This document shows, in pieces, positions 29,200-38,350 of a stretch of DNA of 64,000 nucleotides (within the stretch, counting starts at the first letter, position 1; every line of letters starts with the position of its first letter). This DNA comes from Tsuneonella amylolytica (GTDB lineage Bacteria > Pseudomonadota > Alphaproteobacteria > Sphingomonadales > Sphingomonadaceae), in assembly GCF_003626915.1 (NCBI RefSeq), contig NZ_CP032570.1, forward strand, positions 186,001 through 250,000, written 5' to 3'. The position numbers and the translations under genes were made by a program. Under the pieces are notes generated by a model. It worked only from the letters and a program-made list of their open reading frames with translations, was not told where the DNA came from and ran no database searches.

Positions 29200-31464
29200 T
29201 CAACGTCCGCCGCCGGGCACGCCGTTGCGGACCAAGAAGTTCAGGATCGAATGCCAGACGTGCGGGCTGATCTTGGGGCCCGAGACGCGGTGGGTGTATC
29301 CGGGATACAGCATCATCTCGAACGGGGTATTGCTGCCCTGCATCTTCGCGATGAAGGCGCTGGAGTTCTCGAACACGACGTTGTCGTCGCTAAGCCCGTG
29401 GATCAGCAGGAGCGGATCGACGATCTTTTCCGCATCCCGCATAGCATCGGACGTCTCGTAGACCTTCGCCCCCTCGCCAGTGGGAAGACCCATGTACCGT
29501 TCGGTATAGGCGGTGTCGTAAAGCTCCCACTTCGTCACCGGCGCCCCGGCGATACCGGCGGCGTAAAGCCCCTGGTCGGCCTCCAGCATCTTGAGCGTCA
29601 TGTAGCCGCCGTACGACCAGCCGTAGGTGGCGATGCGGGCCGGATCGACGAAGTCGAGCGTCTTCAGGAATTCGGCCCCCGCCTTCTGGTCGGCAACCTC
29701 GACGGTGCCCATCGCGCGGTAGATTTGCTTCTCGAACTCCACCCCGCGGTTGGCGCTGCCGCGATTGTCGATCTCGAACACAATGTAGCCCGCGTCGACG
29801 ATCGCCTGTTCCAGCGCCCCGCCCCAGCCCCGCGAGACCGTCTGCGAATGCGGCCCGCCGTAGTGCTCGAAGAAGACTGGGTAGCGCTTGCCCGGCTCCA
29901 GCGGAGGGGTCGTCATCTTCCAGTAGAGCTTGCTGCCGTCCGGCCCGTTGATCGTGCCGAACCGCGGTTCGCGATGGCTGGCTAGGAACGGCGCATAGGG
30001 GTGACTGTCGTCCAGCGCGTTCTCGTTGATCCATGCCAGTCGCTTGCCCGCGGTGTCGGCGAGATAGCTCTGCGCCGGCTGCCCCGGGTTCGACCGGCCG
30101 ACGATCAGCGAGCGGCCCGCCTCGTCCATCCGGGCGCTGTTGGCGAAAGCCGGATCGCTGAGCCGCGCGATCTTCGACGGTGCCTTGAGATCGAGTGCGT
30201 AGATTTGCGGCGCGAGGACATCGTCCTTCGTACCGGTGAACACGACGCGGCCCGTCTTCTGGTCGACGCCCGACAGCCCGGTCACAGCCCAGTCGCCGCT
30301 GGTCAGTTGCTGCCACTTGCCGTTCGCGAAGCGATAGAGATGGCCGAAGCCGCTGCGTTCCGACCACCAGACGAGGCTGCCGTCGTCGAGCCATTTGTAG
30401 TTGTCGGTGAGGTTGATCCAGTGTCCGGCTGCGGCCTTTTCGGTGAACAGGATCCGGCTCTTGCCGGTGGCCGGATCGACCGCCAGCATGTCGAGCTTCG
30501 TCTGCAGCCGGTCGAGACGCTGGACGTAGAGCGTGCGGCCGTCCTTGGCCCAATCCACCCGCGCGAGGTAGATGTCCTTGTCCGCGCCGAGGTCGACCGG
30601 AACGCGGTTCGCCCCGTCCGCGTCCATGAGGAACAGCGAGACGTCGGCATTGGGCGTGCCGGCCGCGGGATAGCGCTGGTCGTAGGTCTTGGTGCCTTCC
30701 GCACCGATCGCCGCGCGGGTGACGACGCCCACCGGCGTCTCGTCCACGCGCGCGACAGCGATACGGCGGTCGTCCGGCGACCACCAGTATCCGGTGGAAC
30801 GGTCGAGCTCTTCCTGCGCTACGAACTCGGCTTCGCCCCAGTGGACGAGGTCGCTTGTCTCGGGCGGCGAGATCGCCACCGGCGCGCCGTCGGCCGGTCC
30901 GGCATACAGGCGCCCGTCGCGCACGAACGACAGGTATCGCCCCGTCTCGCTGAGCGCCGGGTTGAGCGGATCCTTGCCGGCATCGAGCTTGGTCACCGAC
31001 CCGTCGAGACGCGCGAGATAGAGCGCGCCGTCGAGCGGCACGAGGATCGCCTTGCCGTCCTTCGCCCAGTCGTAGGCGACGATGCCCTTCAGGCTGCCGA
31101 TCCGCTGGCGTTCGCGCTGCATCTTTTCGGCTTCCGACAGCTCCGCGCCGGTACCGAGCTTGAGCGAATCCACCAGCATCGACCACTGGCCGCTTTCGCG
31201 GTCGAACGCCCACAAGTCGTAGCGCTCGCGGTCGTCGGCGCGGTTCCGCAGGACCGTGAGGTAGCGGCCGTCTGGCGACGGCTTGACCCCGCGCGGCGCA
31301 CCGCCGTCGAGCGAGGGGCTGGCGAACACACGCTCGAAGGTCAGGTCGCCGGCGGCGGTCGGAACGGTCGGGTTCGCGCTCACGAGCGGGGTCTCCTGGG
31401 CCTGGGCGGCGGGCGATGTCAGGGCGAGTGCCGCAGCGGTGGCGGCGAGCAGGGTGGCTCTCAT
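29200..31464 (-). CDS. S9 family peptidase, dipeptidyl-peptidase IV type
   Basis: Exported serine peptidase, 754 residues. Seen: signal peptide (LLAATAAALALTSPAAQAQE, cleavage near 23), N-terminal beta-propeller (~residues 50-480, with WSPDDRRIAVARVDE), and a C-terminal alpha/beta-hydrolase domain with GWSYGGY (nucleophile Ser), LSDDNVVFENS (Asp) and PGYTHRVSG (His). DPP-IV enzymes cut X-Pro or X-Ala dipeptides from N-termini. The Glu pair typical of this group appears as FVAQEELDRSTGYWW. Together with the nearby M2 peptidase it suggests peptide feeding. Confidence 0.92.
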   Translation of the reverse strand: MRATLLAATAAALALTSPAAQAQETPLVSANPTVPTAAGDLTFERVFASPSLDGGAPRGVKPSPDGRYLTVLRNRADDRERYDLWAFDRESGQWSMLVDSLKLGTGAELSEAEKMQRERQRIGSLKGIVAYDWAKDGKAILVPLDGALYLARLDGSVTKLDAGKDPLNPALSETGRYLSFVRDGRLYAGPADGAPVAISPPETSDLVHWGEAEFVAQEELDRSTGYWWSPDDRRIAVARVDETPVGVVTRAAIGAEGTKTYDQRYPAAGTPNADVSLFLMDADGANRVPVDLGADKDIYLARVDWAKDGRTLYVQRLDRLQTKLDMLAVDPATGKSRILFTEKAAAGHWINLTDNYKWLDDGSLVWWSERSGFGHLYRFANGKWQQLTSGDWAVTGLSGVDQKTGRVVFTGTKDDVLAPQIYALDLKAPSKIARLSDPAFANSARMDEAGRSLIVGRSNPGQPAQSYLADTAGKRLAWINENALDDSHPYAPFLASHREPRFGTINGPDGSKLYWKMTTPPLEPGKRYPVFFEHYGGPHSQTVSRGWGGALEQAIVDAGYIVFEIDNRGSANRGVEFEKQIYRAMGTVEVADQKAGAEFLKTLDFVDPARIATYGWSYGGYMTLKMLEADQGLYAAGIAGAPVTKWELYDTAYTERYMGLPTGEGAKVYETSDAMRDAEKIVDPLLLIHGLSDDNVVFENSSAFIAKMQGSNTPFEMMLYPGYTHRVSGPKISPHVWHSILNFLVRNGVPGGGR

Positions 31465-31496
31465 GCCGGATGCTCTAACGCTTGGATGCCCAAACG

Positions 31497-31527
31497 AAAA
31501 GGGCGCCCCGGTTTCCCGAGGCGCCCC
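31497..31527 (-). terminator. Rho-independent terminator after rplS
   Basis: On the minus strand an 11-bp stem, GGGCGCCTCGG (31526-31516) paired with CCGGGGCGCCC (31511-31501), closes on a GAAA tetraloop and is followed by TTTT. One U-G wobble pairs only on the minus strand, which fits the rplS orientation. It ends the trmD-rplS transcript before the S9 peptidase gene. Confidence 0.9.
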
Positions 31528-31561
31528 ATTTTTCGTAAGTTTAGTTTGGTGGCGGAAGAGC

Positions 31562-31933
31562 TCAGCTCTCCTTGCCGACCACCTGCTTGCGCTCGGCGAT
31601 GCGGGCGCGCTTGCCGGTGCGGCCGCGCAGGTAGTAGAGCTTCGCACGGCGCACGACACCGCGGCGGACTACGGTCACGCTCTCGATATTCGGCGAAAAG
31701 AGCGGGAAGACGCGTTCCACGCCCTCGCCGAAGCTCATCTTGCGCACGGTGAAATTGCTGTTGATGCCCCGGTTCGAACGCGCGATGCACACGCCCTCGA
31801 AGTTCTGGGTACGGGTGCGGGTGCCCTCGACGACGCGCACGCCGACACGCAGGGTGTCGCCGGCCCGGAATTCGGGGATGTCCTTGCCAAGGTTCTCGAT
31901 GGCTTCCGCCTCGAGCTGCTGGATCAGGTTCAC
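31562..31933 (-). CDS. rplS: 50S ribosomal protein L19
   Basis: 123 residues at the 30S-50S interface. Seen: [61 protein letters not shown] and [16 protein letters not shown], ending in a basic tail. Start is GTG at 31933, overlapping the trmD stop by 4 nt. A strong terminator follows 35 nt later. Confidence 0.99.
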   Translation of the reverse strand: MNLIQQLEAEAIENLGKDIPEFRAGDTLRVGVRVVEGTRTRTQNFEGVCIARSNRGINSNFTVRKMSFGEGVERVFPLFSPNIESVTVVRRGVVRRAKLYYLRGRTGKRARIAERKQVVGKES

Positions 31934-32670
31934 TGGTCCGTTTCCTTCGTTTCGTGCCGCGCACCAGAGGCAGGCTGGACCCGAGCGCCACTATGACGCT
32001 CCCAAAGATCCGGCCTGCGTAGCCGTGTATCGTGTTCGCTGCGTGCCTTGCGCCACGCCGCGATCTTCGCATGATCCCCCGATCGCAGCACTTCGGGGAT
32101 CGTGCGCCCTTCCCATTCCTGAGGTCGGGTGAACTGCGGATATTCGAGCAGGCCGTCCTCGAACGACTCCTCGGCTCCGCTGAGCGGGGCGCCCATTACG
32201 CCGGGAAGCAGGCGAATGCAAGCATCCAGCAGGGCGAGCGCGGCAGGCTCTCCGCCCGACAGGACGATGTCGCCGAGGCTCACCTGTTCGATGTGCGGAC
32301 GCGCCTCGAACAGGCGCTCGTCGAACCCTTCGAACCGTCCGCACAGGATCGCCACCCCGGGGCCGGCGGCCAGCGAACGCACGCGCGCCTGATCGAGCGG
32401 CCTGCCCCGCGGCGTCATCGCCAGCACGGGCCGGTCGCTGCCCACGCTGTCGACCGCGGCGGCCAGCACGTCGGCTTTGAGCACCATGCCCGCCCCGCCG
32501 CCCGCCGGGGTGTCGTCGACCGTACGGTGCCTGTCTGTCGCGAAATCCCGCAGTTGCACCGTTTGCAGGTTCCAGTCGCCGCGTTCCAGCGCCCGTCCCG
32601 CAAGCGAAACGCCGAGCGGTCCGGGAAACATCTCGGGATAGAGCGTTATGACGGTAGCGGCGAAGGTCAT
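31930..32670 (-). CDS. trmD: tRNA (guanine-37 N1)-methyltransferase
   Basis: Methylates G37 of tRNAs to prevent frameshifting. 246 residues. Seen: [20 protein letters not shown], the SAM-binding trefoil knot with [49 protein letters not shown] and [21 protein letters not shown]. Start ATG at 32670 leaves only 38 nt to the divergent reductase gene, so its promoter must overlap that gene or lie in the small gap. Confidence 0.98.
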   Translation of the reverse strand: MTFAATVITLYPEMFPGPLGVSLAGRALERGDWNLQTVQLRDFATDRHRTVDDTPAGGGAGMVLKADVLAAAVDSVGSDRPVLAMTPRGRPLDQARVRSLAAGPGVAILCGRFEGFDERLFEARPHIEQVSLGDIVLSGGEPAALALLDACIRLLPGVMGAPLSGAEESFEDGLLEYPQFTRPQEWEGRTIPEVLRSGDHAKIAAWRKARSEHDTRLRRPDLWERHSGARVQPASGARHETKETDQ

Positions 32671-32708
32671 GTCCTCGCCAATGCGCAAGGCTGGAGGGCA
32701 AGGCAACT

Positions 32709-33641
32709 ATGAGCGACACCGAAGTCGGCGCGCCCGACGACTGCATCATCATCGGCGCGGGGCCTGCGGGCCTGACCGCCGCGATCTACCTTGCGCGCTA
32801 TCACCTTTCGATCCGGCTTTTCGACAGCGGGGAGAGCCGGGCCGCGTGGATCCCGACCAGCCACAACCATGCCGGCTATCCCGAGGGGATCAACGGCAAG
32901 GACCTGCTCGACCGCATGTACCGCCAGGCGCGCCAATACGGCGCGGTACGGGAGGAAAAGACCGTCACGCACCTCGCCAAGACGGGCGATTGCTTCACGG
33001 TGGGCACCGACAGTGGCACCTACATCGCGCGCAGTGTGCTGATCGCAACCGGCGTCGTAAATCGCCGCCCGGACTCGCTGCCAGAAGACGTGCACGACGC
33101 AGCGCTTGCCGCCGGACTGCTTCGCTATTGCCCCGTGTGCGACGGGTACGAGGTGACCGACAAGCGCGTGGCCGTTGTCGGCACCGGCGACCACGGCACG
33201 GCCGAAGCGCTGTTCCTGCGCGGCTATACTTCCGACCTGACGCTGGTCAGCCCGCACGGCGATCATGACCTCGACGACGAATGCTCGGCCAAGCTGGACG
33301 ACGCCGGCATCGTCCGCGTCGCCGGGCCCTGCGGGGAATGGACGATCGACGGCGAACGCCTCGCCTTCGCAACCGCCGAGGGGCGGATGGCGTTCGACAG
33401 CGTCTATCCCGCCCTGGGCAGTCACGTGCGATCCGAACTGGCGGAACTTGCCGGCGCGCGAACGACCGATGTCGGGTGTATCGTCACCGACGACCACCTC
33501 GAAACCAGCGTCCCAGGCCTGTTTGCGGCGGGCGACGTCGTGCTGGGGCTCGACCAGATCAGCCATGCGATGGGGCAGGCGGGCGTCGCGGCGACGACGA
33601 TCCGCAACCATCTGGCGAAGGAACGCCCCCTCAGACGATAG
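32709..33641 (+). CDS. Thioredoxin-reductase-like FAD/NAD(P) oxidoreductase
   Basis: 310-residue flavoprotein of the thioredoxin-reductase fold. Seen: FAD-binding [14 protein letters not shown], redox-active [11 protein letters not shown](P) loop [15 protein letters not shown], and second FAD motif [23 protein letters not shown]. It could be a TrxB paralogue or a ferredoxin-type reductase; no thioredoxin gene is adjacent. GGAGGG lies ~10 nt before the ATG. It stands alone on the plus strand between rimM and trmD, an order in which these genes are normally neighbours. Confidence 0.88.
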   Translation: MSDTEVGAPDDCIIIGAGPAGLTAAIYLARYHLSIRLFDSGESRAAWIPTSHNHAGYPEGINGKDLLDRMYRQARQYGAVREEKTVTHLAKTGDCFTVGTDSGTYIARSVLIATGVVNRRPDSLPEDVHDAALAAGLLRYCPVCDGYEVTDKRVAVVGTGDHGTAEALFLRGYTSDLTLVSPHGDHDLDDECSAKLDDAGIVRVAGPCGEWTIDGERLAFATAEGRMAFDSVYPALGSHVRSELAELAGARTTDVGCIVTDDHLETSVPGLFAAGDVVLGLDQISHAMGQAGVAATTIRNHLAKERPLRR

Positions 33642-33646
33642 ACCGC

Positions 33647-34129
33647 TCAGACGATAAACGCGGGATCGACGAGCGCGCGAGTCCGATCCCATTCGGGGAC
33701 CGCCTCGGCAGACATCGGCACCATCGCGCGCTTGCCGTCCGGCAGCTCGATTTCGAGCACGTCGCCCGCGCCGAAGTTGACGACGGCGACGATCGTGCCG
33801 AGCGCGTCACCTTGCGGCGATACCGCGGCGAGGCCGATCAGGTCGGCGTGATAGTACTCGCCTTCCTCCAGCGCCGGCATTGCCGAGCGCGGGACGGTGA
33901 GTGCGGTGCCGCGCAATTTCTCCGCGCCGGTGCGATCGGGAACTTCGGCGAACCGCGCGATCGCGCCGCCCTTCCCGTCCTCGCGGATCTTCTTTAGCGT
34001 CAATGCGCCATCGTTGAAGCTGTCGTAGCGGGCCAGCGCATCGACGCCGTCGCCGAACAGCTTCAGGCGGACTTCGCCCGTCACCCCGTGGGCAGCCGCG
34101 ACGGCGGCCAGGGTGACGGGCTTGTCCAT
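33647..34129 (-). CDS. rimM: 16S rRNA processing protein RimM
   Basis: Helps mature the 30S head domain with ribosomal protein S19. 160 residues. Seen: VTLAAVAAAHGVTGEVRLKLF (N-terminal beta barrel), ALEEGEYYHADLIGLAA and GAGDVLEIEL in the PRC-barrel C-terminal half. It follows rpsP by 8 nt. Convergent with the reductase gene (5 nt between stops). Confidence 0.95.
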   Translation of the reverse strand: MDKPVTLAAVAAAHGVTGEVRLKLFGDGVDALARYDSFNDGALTLKKIREDGKGGAIARFAEVPDRTGAEKLRGTALTVPRSAMPALEEGEYYHADLIGLAAVSPQGDALGTIVAVVNFGAGDVLEIELPDGKRAMVPMSAEAVPEWDRTRALVDPAFIV

Positions 34130-34137
34130 TCCGCAGC

Positions 34138-34749
34138 TCAGCCTTCGGCCTTGTCTTCGGTCGCTTCTTCCTGCGCCGGGGCGTCGGTCGCCGGTTCGCC
34201 GCCCGCAACCGGACCGCCTTCGTTGGCTTCCTCGGCCATCGCGGCGGCGTCTTCGGCGGTCGCATCGGCGGGGGTTTCGTCGGCAACGGCGTCGGACACG
34301 GCCTCTGCAGTCTCTTCAGTCTTCACCGAACCGGTCGCGTCGTTCTCGGCCGAGGTTTCCTCGACCTCGGGCTCGGCGGCAGCAGCGGCCTCGGCGGCAG
34401 CGGCCTTGGCGGCCTCTTCCTTCTCGGCACGCTCTTCGGCGCGGGCCTTCGCGTTCTCGCCCGGCTCACCCTTCTTGGGGTTGTTGCGGGCCGCACGCTC
34501 GCGAACGCCGGCGGCGTCGAGGAAACGGGCAACGCGGTCCGACGGCTGCGCGCCGACCGAAAGCCAATGCTTGGCGCGATCCCCGTCGATCTTCACGCGG
34601 TTCTCGTCGTCCTTGGCGAGCAGCGGGTTGTAGGTCCCGATCTGCTCGAGGTACTTGCCGTCGCGGCCCGAGCGGCTGTCGGCGACCACGATGCGGTAAT
34701 ACGGACGCTTCTTCGCGCCACCGCGCGACAGACGAATTGCAACTGCCAT
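34138..34749 (-). CDS. rpsP: 30S ribosomal protein S16 with a long acidic/alanine-rich tail
   Basis: S16 is normally about 80-90 residues; this one is 203. Seen: conserved core [20 protein letters not shown] through [15 protein letters not shown] (residues 1-82), a basic stretch to ~105, then a low-complexity Ala/Glu/Thr tail (~105-203) with [17 protein letters not shown] and [16 protein letters not shown]. Extended S16 tails occur in alphaproteobacteria, but this one is long. Probably disordered and solvent-exposed. It follows ffh by 33 nt and leads into rimM. Confidence 0.95.
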   Translation of the reverse strand: MAVAIRLSRGGAKKRPYYRIVVADSRSGRDGKYLEQIGTYNPLLAKDDENRVKIDGDRAKHWLSVGAQPSDRVARFLDAAGVRERAARNNPKKGEPGENAKARAEERAEKEEAAKAAAAEAAAAAEPEVEETSAENDATGSVKTEETAEAVSDAVADETPADATAEDAAAMAEEANEGGPVAGGEPATDAPAQEEATEDKAEG

Positions 34750-34782
34750 TTCACTTCACCTTTCTGAACTAAATTCCGAAAA

Positions 34783-36270
34783 TCACTTCTTTTTCATCAA
34801 ATCATTGAGGTTGCCCGGAAGGCGTCCGCCGCCCAGGCCGGGAAGCGCCGGAGGAGCCGAGCCGCTCCCACCCAAGCCGCCGCCACCAAGCCCGCTCATG
34901 CCGCCGGCACCGCCTCCGCCGCCCATGCCGAATGCAGCCGCGAGACCCTTGAACCCGCCCATCTTGCGAATCTGCTTCATCGCGCGGCCCATTTCCTGGT
35001 GCATCTTGAGCAGCTTGTTAACGTCCTGCACGTCGAGCCCGGCTCCGGCGGCCACGCGCTTCTTGCGCTTGGCATTCATCAGTTCGGGGCGAGCGCGTTC
35101 CTTCACCGTCATTGATCCGATGATCGCGTCCATGTGGACGAGCACCTTGTCGTCCATGCCGCTCTGCGCCATCGCCTGCTTCGCCTTCTTCATGCCGGGC
35201 ATCATGCCCGCCAACATCCCCAGCCCGCCCATGTTTTGCATCTGCTTCAGCTGCATGCGCAGGTCGTTGAGGTCGAACTGGCCCTTCGCCATGCGCTTGG
35301 CCAGCGCCTCGGCCTCTTCCTCCTTGATCGCGGTTGCCGCGCGCTCGACCAGGCTGACGACGTCGCCCATGCCGAGGATGCGGTCGGCGACACGGCCTGG
35401 ATGGAACGCCTCGATCGCGTCGAGTTTCTCACCGGTGCCCGCGAACTTGATCGGCTTGCCGGTGACGTGCCGCATGCTGAGCGCAGCGCCGCCGCGCGCG
35501 TCGCCGTCCATGCGGGTCAGCACCACGCCGGTCAGCGGCACTTCGCCCGAGAACGACTGCGCGACGTTCACCGCATCCTGGCCGGTCAGCGAATCGACCA
35601 CCAGCAGCACTTCGGTCGGGACCGAGACCGAGGCGACCGCCTTCATCTCGTCCATCAGCGCCTGATCGACGTGGAGCCGCCCGGCGGTGTCGAGCATCAG
35701 GACGTCGACGTTCTGGAGCCGCGCCGATTCGAGCGCGCGGCGGGCGATGTCGACCGGCTGCTGGCCCTTGATGATGGGCAGCGTGGCGACGTCGACCTGG
35801 CTCCCGAGCACCGCGAGCTGTTCCTGCGCCGCCGGCCGCGCCACGTCGAGCGACGCCATGAGCGCCTTCTTGCCGTGCTTCTCGCGAATCCACTTGGCGA
35901 GCTTGGCCGTAGTGGTCGTCTTGCCCGAGCCCTGGAGGCCGACCATCATCACGACGACGGGCGGCTTCGCGGCAAGGTTCAGCGGTTCGGCCTGCGCCCC
36001 GCCTTCTCCGCCGAGCATCTCGACGAGTTCGTCGTGGACGATCTTGACGACCTGCTGACCCGGCGTGACCGAGCGCAGGACGTCCTGGCCGATCGCCTTT
36101 TCGGTAACGCTGTCGATGAAGCGACGCGCCACTGGCAGCGCCACGTCCGCCTCGAGCAGTGCCACGCGCACCTCGCGCATGGCATCGCGCACGTCCTGTT
36201 CGCTCAGCGCGCCGCGACCGCGCAGGCGGTCGAAGACGTTGCCAAGGCGATCGGACAGGTTGTCGAACAT
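34783..36270 (-). CDS. ffh: Signal recognition particle protein Ffh
   Basis: GTPase that targets nascent membrane proteins with 4.5S RNA and FtsY. 495 residues. Seen: MFDNLSDRLGNVFDRLRG at the N-terminus, GLQGSGKTTTTAKLA (P-loop, ~105), DVARPAAQEQL, DTAGRLHVDQ, the Met-rich M domain (MRMQ/LKQMQNMGGLGMLAGMMPG) and a Gly-rich C-terminal tail of ~50 residues. ATG at 36270 is chosen over an upstream codon because homologues begin MFDNL. It heads ffh-rpsP-rimM. Confidence 0.98.
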   Translation of the reverse strand: MFDNLSDRLGNVFDRLRGRGALSEQDVRDAMREVRVALLEADVALPVARRFIDSVTEKAIGQDVLRSVTPGQQVVKIVHDELVEMLGGEGGAQAEPLNLAAKPPVVVMMVGLQGSGKTTTTAKLAKWIREKHGKKALMASLDVARPAAQEQLAVLGSQVDVATLPIIKGQQPVDIARRALESARLQNVDVLMLDTAGRLHVDQALMDEMKAVASVSVPTEVLLVVDSLTGQDAVNVAQSFSGEVPLTGVVLTRMDGDARGGAALSMRHVTGKPIKFAGTGEKLDAIEAFHPGRVADRILGMGDVVSLVERAATAIKEEEAEALAKRMAKGQFDLNDLRMQLKQMQNMGGLGMLAGMMPGMKKAKQAMAQSGMDDKVLVHMDAIIGSMTVKERARPELMNAKRKKRVAAGAGLDVQDVNKLLKMHQEMGRAMKQIRKMGGFKGLAAAFGMGGGGGAGGMSGLGGGGLGGSGSAPPALPGLGGGRLPGNLNDLMKKK

Positions 36271-36387
36271 GCGGTACCTCAACTCGACCGGACCACATCA
36301 GCCCGGTAAATGCGAAAAACGCCGGCGGACGAAACCTCGTCGGCCAGCGTGCGGAAGCCCGTGGGCGACCGACTTGAAACTGTTCGA

Positions 36388-36463
36388 TGGTGGAGCCTAG
36401 CGGGATCGAACCGCTGACCTCCTGCATGCCATGCAGGCGCTCTCCCAGCTGAGCTAAGGCCCC
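36388..36463 (-). tRNA. tRNA-Ala (anticodon GGC)
   Basis: 76 nt on the minus strand. Seen: acceptor stem GGGGCCT/AGGCTCC (one G-U pair), D-arm AGCTCAGCTGGGAGAGC, anticodon arm CCTGC-ATGGCAT-GCAGG with anticodon GGC, T-arm with GGTTCGATCC, discriminator A and an encoded CCA at 36390-36388. All stems pair. It precedes ffh by 117 nt. Confidence 0.98.
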
Positions 36464-36506
36464 ATCTCATCGATGTCTGCCGAACCGTCAGGTCCGGCGG
36501 GCCGCC

Positions 36507-36535
36507 CCTTTATGAAGGCGGCCCCGGGTTGGCAA
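36507..36535 (-). promoter_or_regulatory. Possible sigma-70-type promoter for tRNA-Ala
   Basis: On the minus strand TTGCCA (36535-36530), a 17-nt spacer and TAAAGG (36512-36507) lie 44 nt before the mature tRNA 5' end. The same stretch can fold as a stem-loop (GGGCCGCC/GGCGGCCC, 36499-36506 with 36517-36524) that could instead end the upstream FYDLN-type gene. Both readings are tentative. Confidence 0.3.
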
Positions 36536-36557
36536 GCCCGAAATCGGACTTGCGCGA

Positions 36558-36881
36558 TTACTCGTCGTTATCGTCGTCGTCACCGCCGGTCTGCACGCCG
36601 AGATCGTCGTCGCCGCCGAGATCGACGTCGTTGTCGGGCGAATCGTCGTCCTCGTCGATGTCGTCGAGATCGTCGTCGTCATCGGACAGGTCGCTGTCGG
36701 GCTCCTTGTCCTTCTTCTTCTCTTCCTCGAACGGGATCGGCTGCTTCGACTTGAGGACCGGTTCCGGATCCCACTTCTCGCCGCATTCGATACATTCCAC
36801 GGGATCGGCGTTGCCGAGATCGTAGAAGCGCTCACCGCACTTGGGGCACTGGCGCTTCGTGCCCCATTCAGGCTTGACCAT
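36558..36881 (-). CDS. FYDLN-type zinc-ribbon acidic protein (TIGR02300 family)
   Basis: 107-residue cytoplasmic protein of unknown role, widespread in alphaproteobacteria. Seen: MVKPEWGTKRQCPKCGERFYDLG with CPKC, then VECIECGEKW, forming a zinc ribbon (residues ~12-40), a short basic linker, and a C-terminal run of ~45 residues dominated by Asp/Glu (DLSDDDDDLDDIDEDDD). ATG at 36881 has GAGG 7 nt upstream. Divergent from aroA. Confidence 0.93.
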   Translation of the reverse strand: MVKPEWGTKRQCPKCGERFYDLGNADPVECIECGEKWDPEPVLKSKQPIPFEEEKKKDKEPDSDLSDDDDDLDDIDEDDDSPDNDVDLGGDDDLGVQTGGDDDDNDE

Positions 36882-37021
36882 TGTATATCCTCGATGCTGC
36901 CCGACCGCAGGCGATCCGGGCTGAAATTTCATGAGACTTGATGGGTGACCGGCGCACCGGAATCAAGAGCGGGCGCGCCTTGCCACAGGGTATGGGCGCT
37001 GTCAAAGAGCGCCGCCTGACG

Positions 37022-38350
37022 ATGACCGAACCCCTGCCCACCCCGCGCACCTTCCTGCCGAGCGGCCCTTTACGCGGGCGCATCCGCGTGCCCGGCGACA
37101 AGTCGATTAGCCACCGGTCGGTGATGCTCGGCGCCCTCGCGGTGGGGGAGACACGCGTCACCGGCCTGTTGGAAGGCGAGGATGTCATGGCAACCGCCGC
37201 TGCGATGCAGGCGATGGGCGCCTCGGTCGAGAAGGTCGGCGGGGAATGGCGCATCCACGGCGTCGGGGTCGGTGGGCTGCTTCAGCCGCAGGCCGCGCTC
37301 GACATGGGCAATTCAGGCACCTCGACCCGCCTGCTGATGGGCCTGATCGCCAGTCATGCGATCACCGCGGCCTTCACCGGCGACGCCAGCCTCTCGAAAC
37401 GCCCGATGGGGCGGGTGATCGAGCCGCTGAGCCGCGTCGGCGCCAGTTTCACTCCCTCGCCCGGCGGACGCCTGCCGCTGATGATGACGGGGGCCAGCGT
37501 CCCCGTGCCGATCGAATATCGCCTGCCCGTCGCCAGCGCGCAGGTGAAGAGCGCCATCCTCCTCGCCGGGCTCAACACCGCGGGCATCACCACCGTGATC
37601 GAACCGGTGCCGACGCGCGATCATTCCGAACGGCTGATGCGCAGTTTCGGTGCCGAACTGGAGGTGGGGGAAGCGGGCGGCGAACGCATCATCACGGTGC
37701 GCGGCGAGGCCGATTTGCGCCCGCAGACGATCGAGGTGCCGGGCGATCCCTCGTCCGCTGCGTTCTTCATGGTCGCCGCGAGCATCGTGCCGGGCAGCGA
37801 CCTCGTGATCGAGAACGTCGGGCTCAACCCGACCCGTGCCGGTCTGGTCGAAGTCCTGCGGCAGATGGGCGCCAGCATCGAGGAAACAGACCGGCGTGAA
37901 GTCGGCGGAGAGCCGGTGGCGGACCTGCACGTCCGCCATGCCGAACTGACCGGCGTCGACGTCGATCCGGCGCTTGCGCCCAGCATGATCGACGAATTCC
38001 CCGTCCTCTTCGTCGCCGCAGCGATGGCGAAGGGGCGTACCGTCACCCGCGGGCTGGAGGAATTGCGCGTCAAGGAAAGCGACCGCCTCGCCGCGATGGC
38101 CGCTGCGCTGTTCTCCGCAGGCGCGCGGGTCCAGGAGACCGAGGACGGCCTCGTCATCGACGGGTCGGGCGGCGAACCCTTGCGCGGAACGGCGAATCGG
38201 CCGGTCCAAACCCATCTCGACCACCGGATTGCCATGGCGATGGCTGTAGCCGGCCTCTCTTCGAAAGACGGGATCGAGATTGACGATACCCGGCCCATTG
38301 CCACCAGCTTTCCCGACTTTCAGGCGCTGCTCGACAAGGTATCGACATGA
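37022..38350 (+). CDS. aroA: 3-phosphoshikimate 1-carboxyvinyltransferase (EPSP synthase)
   Basis: Shikimate-pathway enzyme making EPSP from shikimate 3-phosphate and PEP. 442 residues. Seen: VPGDKSISHRSVMLGALA, TGLLEGEDVMATAAAMQAMGA, LDMGNSGTSTRLLMGL, ASAQVKSAILLAGLNTAGIT, VPGDPSSAAFFMVAA and LEELRVKESDRL. The backbone resembles the Agrobacterium-type (class II) enzyme. Residue 99 in the GNSGT loop is Gly, where the glyphosate-tolerant CP4 enzyme has Ala. The ATG at 37022 is chosen because homologues begin near here; a longer frame exists. Overlaps the next gene by 4 nt. Confidence 0.97.
   Translation: MTEPLPTPRTFLPSGPLRGRIRVPGDKSISHRSVMLGALAVGETRVTGLLEGEDVMATAAAMQAMGASVEKVGGEWRIHGVGVGGLLQPQAALDMGNSGTSTRLLMGLIASHAITAAFTGDASLSKRPMGRVIEPLSRVGASFTPSPGGRLPLMMTGASVPVPIEYRLPVASAQVKSAILLAGLNTAGITTVIEPVPTRDHSERLMRSFGAELEVGEAGGERIITVRGEADLRPQTIEVPGDPSSAAFFMVAASIVPGSDLVIENVGLNPTRAGLVEVLRQMGASIEETDRREVGGEPVADLHVRHAELTGVDVDPALAPSMIDEFPVLFVAAAMAKGRTVTRGLEELRVKESDRLAAMAAALFSAGARVQETEDGLVIDGSGGEPLRGTANRPVQTHLDHRIAMAMAVAGLSSKDGIEIDDTRPIATSFPDFQALLDKVST

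Noticed and set aside
36388..36463. tRNA-Ala as an integration site for an island
   Set aside because: No 3'-end duplication, integrase or composition change flanks the tRNA; neighbours are ffh and the FYDLN-type gene.
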